Shown: in pieces, positions 8,213 to 15,034 of the stretch | Numbering within the stretch: the first letter of the stretch is position 1 | How the letters are laid out: every line of letters starts with the position of its first letter | Assembly: GCF_000349325.1 (NCBI RefSeq) | Contig: NC_020504.1 | Location: forward strand, 2,328,053-2,392,052 | From: Streptomyces davaonensis JCM 4913 | GTDB lineage: Bacteria; Actinomycetota; Actinomycetes; Streptomycetales; Streptomycetaceae | Direction of reading: 5' to 3' | Length of the DNA: 64,000 bases | Notes under the pieces: generated by a model | Told to the model about the DNA's origin: nothing | Database searches by the model: none | The model's input: only the letters and a program-made list of their open reading frames with translations | Position numbers and translations under genes: made by a program

Positions 8213-10884
8213 CGGCTCTCCGGTGGCGTCGGCTGTTCGCCCTGCTGGTGAGCCTCGGCGAGGTGGTCCCGCAGCCGTGCGTGGCGGAACTGGTGGACCG
8301 CCCCGGCCTGGCGCAGCACACCTCGGGCGCGGGCGTCGCCCAGGAAGGTGTTCATCCTCCAGGGGAGGCGTCCTGACAGGGGCAGCCAGAGTCGGACCAG
8401 AACCACCCACCGGCCCCACGCGGTCAGCGTGCCGACCCCGGTCATGACCAGGAGTCCGACGGCGATCCCGGACCAGAGGCCGATGGCGAAGCCGTCGAAA
8501 CGCGTGACAGCGGCGCCGAAGCCGAGCCCGATGATCAGCCCCGCCGCGACCAGTTGAACGAGCGCGATAGTACGGTTCGCGCGCAACAGGTCCGTTGCGC
8601 TGGCTGATTCCTCCGGCCTGGCGTCCGTCTCGAGGAAGGCCACGAGCGCGAGGACGATCCCCACCGCCAGTCCGAGCAGGAGCCCGGTCACGAGCCAGTT
8701 CCCGAAGACCAGGGCGACCCAGGACCAGGGGGAGGACAGGAGCATCGCGTAGACCGCGGACCCGCCACCGAAGACGGTCCCATAGACCAGTCCGCCGGCC
8801 AGCCCGCCACCGACTCTGGGGAGAAAGCTCTCCCGCACTCTCCCCAACCTGTCCGTCCAGGGCCCACCGTGTAATCGGATCTGCATGCGGGACGGCTCGA
8901 ACGCGCGGCTGGCCTTGACCTTCGACGCGAATCCGTGCGCGAGCCCGAAGGCCAGTCCGGTTCCCAGAAAGTCCACGATCATGGTCAGGAGCACCACCCC
9001 CGAGAGGTCGCCCCTGAGGGCGTGGACGAGTGCGACCACCGTCCCCGACACGAGCGCGCACAGGCCCCCGGAGACAACCATGCGCGCGGGCAGACTCATG
9101 GTTGTACCCAGCTGCCACCACTCGATGTCCTGTGCGTCCGGCCTCTGTTGCTGTAGATGCCTGGCGAGATAGCCGAGCCAGTGCCCTGCGGAGTCGACGC
9201 TCCAGCGTCGGCCTTCCGGGAGGGTAAGGCTGAACTCTCGTGCGTACCTCCTGCTGATGAACGCCTTCAAGAGGCGCTGCTCCAGCTCTTCCCTTTCGAG
9301 ATCCCGCAGGCTCTTGAGGCCGTCTGGGAATTCCTTGACCAAGGTGAGCATCAGTGGGGTGATCCGTACATCGTCGAGTTCACCAGAGTCTGTCCCCAAC
9401 TTACGCAGAACGGGCGCCCATTCACTCGGGTCTTCGAGGCTGGTGAAGCAGTCGTCGAGGGTGAGGCCGGTCAGTTCGATCCCGGGAAAGAGCCCTTCGT
9501 TCAGCTTGACGCCCCTGAGTGCCTCGGGACGGCTCGTCAGCAGCAGCGGCAGATCGACTGCGCTGATCTGCCGCAGCGCCGATTCGCAACGGTCCTTCGC
9601 CAACTCGTCGAACCCGTCAAGGATCACCAGCACGTCGCCGCGGCCGATCAGTTCACCGGCCCATGTCCCGCTGTGGGCGAGCGGCTTGGTGAGGAAGCGA
9701 TGGTCCCGCTTCAGGCAGTCCACCAGCCAGTCTTGCAGGGATTGGGCGTAGGGGTCCCACGATCCCAGACTGAAGATCACCGGCACTGGTCCTCGCCAGC
9801 CATCGTCTTCGACCAGGGCCTGCGCGAAGCGCCGGATCAGGACGGTCTTCCCCGAACCTGCCTCACCCAGCACCAGCAGTTTGCTGTGCCTCTCCTTCGG
9901 ATCCTCCTGATAGACAGCCGCGATGTTCTCGAGCGAACCTGCCAGGCCGAGCGGGGACTCCTTCGCCAATGCCTCCGACAAGTCCCGTGCACCGTTCCGC
10001 GAACCGGTGAACTCCTCCGGTGCCGCTCGGCAGTTCAAAGGCAGCGACTCCCCGCTCAGCAGCGTCTGCTGATACACGTCCTTCCTCAGGTCCCGACGGA
10101 CGCCACTTCTCAGGTCTCGCAACATGTCCGAGTGGGGGCCGCCCGACCGGTCGCGGTCCGAGGGCGGCTCCGAGGCGGTGATGTCAACCAGCTCCGGGGG
10201 GCCATCGCCGTATTCCTGTAGAAGTTCAACGAACGCGGAGTCGCCGACGAAGGTCCGAGCCGGACAGGCGTGCAGACGGCGGTTGGCGAACACATGATCG
10301 TCGTGAATGACAACGCCGACGAGATGTTCCCAGCAGAAGACCGCGCTGCCGGAAGCGCCCGACCAGGCGGGCTCGCCGTCCGCGCGCAGGTCCGGCGCGA
10401 CATCCTGGTCCAGGACGTGCAGGTCCTGGGCACCGACCCCACCGGCCTGAGGAGGCAGTTTCCCTCTCAGGTGCTCCACCTTGTGCTGCCCGTCCCGGAA
10501 GGTCGCCGAAGGGTACGCAAGGCTGTCATAGGGCAGCGGATCGTTGCCTACGGGACGGCCCCAGCGCACCGTACCGGGGACGTGGACCGCGTCGTCCAGC
10601 AGCAGCAGAGCGACATCGCGCTCTTCCGGGTCGGTCCAGCGCACCGCTGCCAGGCGCACGTGCACGTCGGGGTGGTCCCTCGGATGTCCCACGCGCACAT
10701 CGATCTTGGCCCAAGGCACACCCGTCCTCTCCTCGACGACATGCCGTGCCGTCAGTACCAGGCGGGGCCCGATCAGGTAACCGGTACCGACGCGGCGGAA
10801 CCCGGCAGCGTCACCACTACGGACAAGTGCCAGTCTTCGACGGTCCAACTCAGTCCTTGCTGTCCCAGGAGCCCGACCGGTCAC
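8209..10884 (-). CDS. Trypsin-like protease / NACHT NTPase / polytopic membrane protein
   Basis: About 891 residues. A trypsin-like domain covers residues ~15-225, with a complete triad: His48 in LTARHVV, Asp90 in RDVALLLLDD and Ser178 in SGASGSAV. No signal peptide precedes it, so it is cytoplasmic. The NACHT/STAND NTPase has Walker A GEAGSGKT (340-347), Walker B VLVILDGFDEL (~418-428) and sensor LLLTSRPEAL. From ~590 onwards there are about six to eight hydrophobic helices, and the C-terminus ends AVHQFRHARLRDHLAEAH. A TTA (bldA-dependent) codon lies at 8874-8872. The start is uncertain: GTG at 10884 lacks a Shine-Dalgarno, while TTG at 10848 has AAGGAC just upstream, after the stop of the previous gene. 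The architecture fits predicted conflict/immune NACHT systems; the target is unknown. Confidence 0.85.
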   Translation of the reverse strand: MTGRAPGTARTELDRRRLALVRSGDAAGFRRVGTGYLIGPRLVLTARHVVEERTGVPWAKIDVRVGHPRDHPDVHVRLAAVRWTDPEERDVALLLLDDAVHVPGTVRWGRPVGNDPLPYDSLAYPSATFRDGQHKVEHLRGKLPPQAGGVGAQDLHVLDQDVAPDLRADGEPAWSGASGSAVFCWEHLVGVVIHDDHVFANRRLHACPARTFVGDSAFVELLQEYGDGPPELVDITASEPPSDRDRSGGPHSDMLRDLRSGVRRDLRKDVYQQTLLSGESLPLNCRAAPEEFTGSRNGARDLSEALAKESPLGLAGSLENIAAVYQEDPKERHSKLLVLGEAGSGKTVLIRRFAQALVEDDGWRGPVPVIFSLGSWDPYAQSLQDWLVDCLKRDHRFLTKPLAHSGTWAGELIGRGDVLVILDGFDELAKDRCESALRQISAVDLPLLLTSRPEALRGVKLNEGLFPGIELTGLTLDDCFTSLEDPSEWAPVLRKLGTDSGELDDVRITPLMLTLVKEFPDGLKSLRDLEREELEQRLLKAFISRRYAREFSLTLPEGRRWSVDSAGHWLGYLARHLQQQRPDAQDIEWWQLGTTMSLPARMVVSGGLCALVSGTVVALVHALRGDLSGVVLLTMIVDFLGTGLAFGLAHGFASKVKASRAFEPSRMQIRLHGGPWTDRLGRVRESFLPRVGGGLAGGLVYGTVFGGGSAVYAMLLSSPWSWVALVFGNWLVTGLLLGLAVGIVLALVAFLETDARPEESASATDLLRANRTIALVQLVAAGLIIGLGFGAAVTRFDGFAIGLWSGIAVGLLVMTGVGTLTAWGRWVVLVRLWLPLSGRLPWRMNTFLGDARARGVLRQAGAVHQFRHARLRDHLAEAHQQGEQPTPPESR

Positions 10885-11164
10885 TACTGATTAGCGGGAT
10901 TGCTCCGCCCGTAGCCCGGTCCTTGACCTGGAGCCTCAGCGTCAGCTTGTGCCCGCGGACCGAGGAGTGCGCGCGCTCTCCGCCCACGGTCACCACCCCG
11001 AACTGGAGCTTCCCGTCCCCCTTGACGTCATCGCGCAGTTCCAGCATCAACTCCAGCTCGGCTTCCTCGATCTCGAAGGCGAACTGCTGATGAGCCCCCT
11101 GGTCCTGCGCCTCATACAGCTCTCGCCGCAGCTCCTCGATGGCCGCGGCCAACCCGATCGTCAC
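10850..11164 (-). CDS. trypco2-type (trypsin-co-occurring) small protein
   Basis: 104 residues from a GTG at 11164-11162, with GGAG 8 nt upstream; an adjacent GTG at 11167 is possible. The sequence opens TIGLAAAIEELRRELYEAQ, continues FAFEIEEAELELMLEL, and ends in a strand-like HKLTLRLQVKD. This is the pattern I associate with the trypco2 family, small proteins encoded beside trypsin-like domains in actinobacterial NTPase conflict systems. The gene end overlaps the possible start of the protease-NACHT gene, so they are coupled. It is presumed to be an adaptor or sensor for the protease. Confidence 0.75.
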   Translation of the reverse strand: MTIGLAAAIEELRRELYEAQDQGAHQQFAFEIEEAELELMLELRDDVKGDGKLQFGVVTVGGERAHSSVRGHKLTLRLQVKDRATGGAIPLISSDRSGSWDSKD

Positions 11165-11308
11165 CACAACTGCTCCACGTCGACTGTGGGGTTCGACAAC
11201 GAGTGCCGTCGACCCCGGGCCCGTACCGTATCGGCAGTTGTCCCCGTGCGGTCGTCCAATCCGATTCTTGTGAGACGGCTTACGGAAACAAGCGTGCGAC
11301 GGCGAGGT

Positions 11309-11349
11309 GCCGGACCGCCCTCGTGACAGAGGCACGTGGGCGGTCCGGC
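11309..11349 (-). terminator. Terminator hairpin after the LPMO gene
   Basis: A perfect 12-bp stem (GCCGGACCGCCC, 11309-11320, with 11338-11349) has an inner CGTG/CACG pair in the loop, 14 bp after the LPMO stop. The rest of the 11168-11362 gap shows no gene. Confidence 0.7.
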
Positions 11350-11362
11350 GACCCGGCGGGTC

Positions 11363-12454
11363 TCAGGGCGTGACGCAGCCGATCGAGCCGACCGGGAAGT
11401 TGTTGCCGGTCGAGGTGGCCGTGAAGCCGAAGGTCGTGCTGCCGTCCGGTGCGATGGTCCGGTTGTAGGCGGCGTTCGCCACCGTGACCGTGCCGTCGGA
11501 CCCGGTACTCATCGTTCCGTTCCAGACGCTGCTGATCCGGGTGCCGGTGCCCGGCTGCCAGCGCACGGCCCAGCCGTCCTGGGCTGTCGTGCCGTGGTTC
11601 ATCACCTCGACGGAACCCTGGAAGCCGCCGCTCCAGGAGTTCGTCACCGAGTAGACGGCCATGCACCCGGTGTGCGGTTCGGTGGGCGTCGGAGTCGGGG
11701 TGGGGGTCGGCGTCGGGGTCGGCTCACCGCCGTTCGGGTCGCCGATGCCCGTCACCTCTCCGTTTCCGCCGTCGAAGACGATGTCGGAGCAGGAGAAGAA
11801 GTTCTCCGCGCTGTCCGAGCGCACCCACTGGATGAACATCACCGCGTCACCGGTGCGACCCGACGGCAGCCTCAGGTCCCAGTAGTAGTGGCCGGACTCG
11901 CTGCCCACCGAACCGGACTGCGGCGGGTTGGTGACCGTCTGGATCAGCTCCAGATCGTCCCAGCCCAGCTGAGTGGCGGGCGAATAGCCGGGCTTGGAGA
12001 CATAGACCCGGAAGTCGCCCGGGTGCGCCGCCCAGTTGCTGTACTTGACCCGGATCGACCCGCCCGAGGTCAGATGGGTGCGGGGCCAGTCGGAGCGTGC
12101 GGCGTTGTAGCCGGTGAAGTTGTACGGGGACTTGTCCCCGGCGCTGCACAGCTTGCCGTCGGGCACATAACCGGCGCCCCGGCCGCCCGCGTTGGAGTCG
12201 AGCACGGCGAACCAGTTGTACAGCGCCGTCGCCCCGCTCTCGGCGAGCGCGGCCTTGCACGCGGGGTTCGTCGGGTCGAGGGCGCCGCTGCTGGTCTTGG
12301 CGTCCTGATAGCAGAGGTAGGTCCGCGATCCGGGCATCATCGCCACGCCGTGAGCCTGCGCGCTGCCCTGCCCGAGTAATGCAAGTCCCAGCCCGCTGAG
12401 AAGAGTTGCCAGCACCGCCGCCCAGGAGAGGAGGCGGTTTCTGCGTCGAGCCAT
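11363..12454 (-). CDS. Secreted AA10 lytic polysaccharide monooxygenase with CBM2
   Basis: 363 residues. The signal peptide ends SAQA/H, so the mature N-terminus is His35, the first ligand of the copper histidine brace; the second is His144 in NWAAHPGDF. The aromatic Phe in ENFFSCSDIVF is typical of cellulose-active C1-oxidising AA10 enzymes. A Pro-Thr repeat linker (~245-259) leads to a C-terminal CBM2 (~263-363) with bounding Cys and conserved Trp residues (SWSGGF, DGWAV). It cleaves crystalline cellulose oxidatively and works with the GH12 endoglucanase encoded just upstream. A TTA codon at 12379-12377 (codon 26, in the signal peptide) suggests bldA dependence. ATG is preceded by AGGAG. 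Confidence 0.95.
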   Translation of the reverse strand: MARRRNRLLSWAAVLATLLSGLGLALLGQGSAQAHGVAMMPGSRTYLCYQDAKTSSGALDPTNPACKAALAESGATALYNWFAVLDSNAGGRGAGYVPDGKLCSAGDKSPYNFTGYNAARSDWPRTHLTSGGSIRVKYSNWAAHPGDFRVYVSKPGYSPATQLGWDDLELIQTVTNPPQSGSVGSESGHYYWDLRLPSGRTGDAVMFIQWVRSDSAENFFSCSDIVFDGGNGEVTGIGDPNGGEPTPTPTPTPTPTPTEPHTGCMAVYSVTNSWSGGFQGSVEVMNHGTTAQDGWAVRWQPGTGTRISSVWNGTMSTGSDGTVTVANAAYNRTIAPDGSTTFGFTATSTGNNFPVGSIGCVTP

Positions 12455-12470
12455 CGTGTCGTTCTCCTGT

Positions 12471-12514
12471 CGGTCGTCTTGGTCGTCTCGGTCGTCGAAC
12501 TCGGTCGTCGAACT
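12471..12514 (-). repeat. GGTCGTC direct repeats in the LPMO leader
   Basis: GGTCGTC occurs four times (12472, 12481, 12490, 12503), including two abutting copies of CGGTCGTCGAACT (12489-12501 and 12502-12514). It lies 17 bp or more upstream of the LPMO ATG. It is too short and irregular for CRISPR; it may be replication slippage or a leader element. Confidence 0.55.
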
Positions 12515-12530
12515 GTCCGCTGTGGAAGCC

Positions 12531-12565
12531 CCCGCCCACCCGGGGCCGACGGCACACCGGGCGGG
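12531..12565 (-). terminator. Weak hairpin after the GH12 gene
   Basis: CCCGCCC (12531-12537) pairs with GGGCGGG (12559-12565), 36 bp beyond the endoglucanase stop. There is no T-tract, so read-through into the LPMO gene is possible. Confidence 0.35.
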
Positions 12566-12600
12566 CGAGGGAGTGTGGGGGTGGAACGGGGCCTGACGGA

Positions 12601-13728
12601 TCAGGCGACCGTGCAGGCGGTGCCGTTCAGGGTGAAGCCGGACGGTTCGTCGAAGGTGCCGCTGTACGTGCCCTGGAAGCCGAAGCTCTGGCTGCCGCCG
12701 GCCGCGATCCGCGTGTTGTGGGCGACGGGACTCGCCACCACAGCGCCGGTCGCCCCGGACAGGTTCGCGTTCCAGGAGCCCGTGATCCGCTGTCCGGAGG
12801 GCAGGGTGAAGCCGAGCTGCCAGCCGTCCACCGCGGCCGAACCGGTGTTGCGGACGGTGACGTTGGCGGTGAAGCCGCCCTGCCAGACATTGGTGTCGTA
12901 CGCCACCGAGCAGGTCGGGTCACCGGGCTCGCCGGGGTCCGTGCCGCCGCCCGTGTTCACCGTGGAGGAGAAGGAGTTCACCGCGAGCCCGGCGCCGTTC
13001 TGCCACGGCTCGAACCCGGCCTGGACGCTGGTCAGATACCAGTTGGGCTGTGCCATCCCGCGGGCCACGGCCTGGTCGACGAAGTCCATGACGTCGAAGT
13101 TCCAGGAGCTGATCGCCGACGGGGCGACGAAGGAGATCACGTCGTTGGTGCCGTTGCCGCCGGTCCACACCTCCCAGCTGCGGCCGCCGACGGTGGCGGT
13201 GCCGACCGGCGAGCCGATCGGCTGGATCGACCCGACCCGGTTGAACCAGATCATGATCTCGGTGGCGTTGACGCCGTCGGTGCGCGGCGTCGGGTCCAGC
13301 CAGATGTCGTACGACGCGTTGTACACGGCGTTCGAGACGAAGCCGTAGGAGATGCTGCTGGGTGCGCTGGAGATGGTGCTGACCTGCGCGGGGAGGGCGG
13401 TTCCGGGCGAACAGTTGGTGTAGTGGCAGCCGTTGAAGATCGACGGGTAGGACTTGGGGGCGCCGTTGGTGGGCACCGAGCCGTCGGCCTGGGTGACCCG
13501 GAAGCCGGTGTCGGTGGCGGTGACGCACTGGGCGGCGCTGGTGCCCCAGCGGTTGTTCTGGACGACGTAGCGGCCTTGGATCACGGTCGATCCGAACTGC
13601 TCACAGATCGTGGTGTCGGCCTGGGCCGGTGGGCCCGCGGCGACCAGGGCCGCCAGGGTGGCCAGAGCGGTGAGCACGGCGCCGAGGAGGGCGCGGACGG
13701 TGCGGAGGCGGTGCAGTGACGAACGCAT
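12601..13728 (-). CDS. celB: Secreted GH12 endoglucanase with CBM2 (CelB-like)
   Basis: 375 residues. The Sec signal has the positively charged start MRSSLHRLRTVR, a hydrophobic core and cleavage near PPAQA/DT. The GH12 domain (~40-260) shows the nucleophile Glu in NATEIMIWFN and the acid/base Glu in GFEPWQNG. A Gly/Pro/Thr linker (GGGTDPGEPGD) precedes a C-terminal CBM2 (~272-375) with terminal Cys. It hydrolyses internal beta-1,4 bonds of cellulose outside the cell. From memory it closely resembles Streptomyces lividans CelB, which is likewise found next to an AA10 LPMO gene. The promoter region holds three CebR-type operators. Confidence 0.93.
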   Translation of the reverse strand: MRSSLHRLRTVRALLGAVLTALATLAALVAAGPPAQADTTICEQFGSTVIQGRYVVQNNRWGTSAAQCVTATDTGFRVTQADGSVPTNGAPKSYPSIFNGCHYTNCSPGTALPAQVSTISSAPSSISYGFVSNAVYNASYDIWLDPTPRTDGVNATEIMIWFNRVGSIQPIGSPVGTATVGGRSWEVWTGGNGTNDVISFVAPSAISSWNFDVMDFVDQAVARGMAQPNWYLTSVQAGFEPWQNGAGLAVNSFSSTVNTGGGTDPGEPGDPTCSVAYDTNVWQGGFTANVTVRNTGSAAVDGWQLGFTLPSGQRITGSWNANLSGATGAVVASPVAHNTRIAAGGSQSFGFQGTYSGTFDEPSGFTLNGTACTVA

Positions 13729-13784
13729 GCGGGGGGCCTCTCTGCGGGTAACCGGATTCGACAGGGGGAGTGCTGCGGGGGTTC

Positions 13785-13798
13785 CGGGAGCGCTCCCG
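13785..13798. promoter_or_regulatory. CebR-type operator, site 1 (CGGGAGCGCTCCCG)
   Basis: A perfect 14-bp palindrome 57 bp upstream of the GH12 start, differing from the CebR consensus TGGGAGCGCTCCCA only in its outer pair. It is expected to repress until cellobiose or cello-oligosaccharides bind the regulator. Confidence 0.75.
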
Positions 13799-13809
13799 AT
13801 CCGTCATCA

Positions 13810-13823
13810 TGGGAGCGCTCCCA
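13810..13823. promoter_or_regulatory. CebR-type operator, site 2 (exact TGGGAGCGCTCCCA)
   Basis: An exact match to the 14-bp CebR operator known from Streptomyces cellulose genes. Its centre is 25 bp from site 1, about 2.4 helical turns. Confidence 0.85.
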
Positions 13824-13956
13824 CCCCACCGGTTTCGGTGGCGACTGTAGGAGTACTGCATGTCCCTGACAACCCCGTACGCGCGAATCCGTCGAAGGGA
13901 TTTCGAACCGCCTGGTCACCGCTTGATCGCTCAACGGCCGTACGGCGCAATGGGGT

Positions 13957-13970
13957 TGGGAGCGCTCCCG
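13957..13970. promoter_or_regulatory. CebR-type operator, site 3 (TGGGAGCGCTCCCG)
   Basis: A third near-consensus palindrome, 30 bp beyond the end of the LacI-family gene and 229 bp upstream of the GH12 start. It could support DNA looping with sites 1-2. The rest of the 13729-14000 gap shows no gene. Confidence 0.7.
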
Positions 13971-14000
13971 AAAGTTGCGAACCCAGAGGGCGCGCGCGGC

Positions 14001-15023
14001 CTACGCCGAGTCCCGTACCACCAGGCGCGTCCGCAGGATGACGTGGCGCCAGGCCACCTCCGGCTGCTCGATCTCCGCCAGCAGCAGCCGCACCATGGTC
14101 CGGCCGATCTCCTCCAGCGGCTGGCGGACCGTCGTCAGGGAGGGCTCGGTGTGCCGGGCGAGCGTGAAGTCGTCGAAGCCGATCACCGCGACATCCTCGG
14201 GCACCCGGCGGCCGGCCGCCCGCAGCACCCCCAGCGCTCCGGCGGCCATGGTGTCCGAGGCGGCGAAGACGGCGTCCAGGTCCGGGTGCCGTTCGAGGAG
14301 TTCGGCCGTCGCCCGGCGACCGCTGTCCTCGGTGAAGTCGCCCTCGACGACCAGCGAGGGCAGGGGATCATGGCCCGCGGCGGCCAGCGCTTCCCGGTAG
14401 CCGCGCAGCCGGCACTGGGTCACGTACATGTCGAGCGGCCCGATGACGGCGGCGATCCGCCCGCGCCCGCCGCGCAGCAGGTGCTCGACCGCGTCACGGG
14501 CGCCGCCGACGTTGTCCGCGTCCACGTAGGTGACGCGCTCGTCGCCCGAGCGCCGGCCGAGCAGGACCGTGGGCAGTCCGGCCTCGGCAAGCATGTCGGG
14601 CAGCCGGTCCTCGGCCCGTACGGACATCAGCAGGACCCCGTCCACCCGCCCGCCGCGCGCGTACTCGACGAACCGCTGCCGCTCGGCGTCCGTGCGGACC
14701 AGGGTGAGCAGCAGCTGCACGGAGGTGTCGGCGAGGGCGTCGCCGACCGAACGGACGATCTCCGAGAAGAACGGCTCCCCGAACAGCCGCCAGTCCCGCT
14801 CGGTCATCGCCAGCGCCACGGCGTCCGCGCGCCGCCCGGCCAGCGAACGGGCGGCCAGATTGGGCACATAGCCCAGTTCGGCGATGGCCCGCTGGACGGT
14901 TCGGCGCGTCGAGTCCTTCACACCCGCCGCGTTGTTGATGACCCGCGAGACGGTGCCGCGCCCGACTCCGGCACGAGCCGCGACCTCCTCCAACGTCGGC
15001 GAGCCAGGGCGCTGCTTGCCCAT
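14001..15023 (-). CDS. LacI-family transcriptional regulator, CebR-like
   Basis: 340 residues from the ATG at 15021-15023, with TAGGAA 8 nt upstream; a GTG two codons earlier is too close to the Shine-Dalgarno. The N-terminal LacI helix-turn-helix is TLEEVAARAGVGRGTVSRVI, with hinge helix YVPNLAARSLAGRR. The periplasmic-binding-like effector domain contains VDGVLLMSVRAEDRLP and AVIGFDDFTLARHTEPSLTTV. The HTH is close to that of CebR, the cello-oligosaccharide-responsive repressor. It lies just upstream of a promoter with three CebR-type operators, so it probably controls the endoglucanase/LPMO pair. No operator was seen before its own start, and whether it is CebR or a paralogue cannot be told. 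Confidence 0.88.
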   Translation of the reverse strand: MGKQRPGSPTLEEVAARAGVGRGTVSRVINNAAGVKDSTRRTVQRAIAELGYVPNLAARSLAGRRADAVALAMTERDWRLFGEPFFSEIVRSVGDALADTSVQLLLTLVRTDAERQRFVEYARGGRVDGVLLMSVRAEDRLPDMLAEAGLPTVLLGRRSGDERVTYVDADNVGGARDAVEHLLRGGRGRIAAVIGPLDMYVTQCRLRGYREALAAAGHDPLPSLVVEGDFTEDSGRRATAELLERHPDLDAVFAASDTMAAGALGVLRAAGRRVPEDVAVIGFDDFTLARHTEPSLTTVRQPLEEIGRTMVRLLLAEIEQPEVAWRHVILRTRLVVRDSA

Positions 15024-15034
15024 AACCACCGTTC

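Noticed and set aside
11690..11730. GTCGGGGTCGGGGT-type repeats that look like a short tandem array
   Set aside because: They encode the Pro-Thr linker of the LPMO in frame; not a CRISPR or regulatory repeat.
12454..12600. A separate CebR operator in front of the LPMO gene
   Set aside because: No GGGAGCGCTCCC-type palindrome is present in this gap; control probably comes by read-through from the GH12 promoter or another signal.
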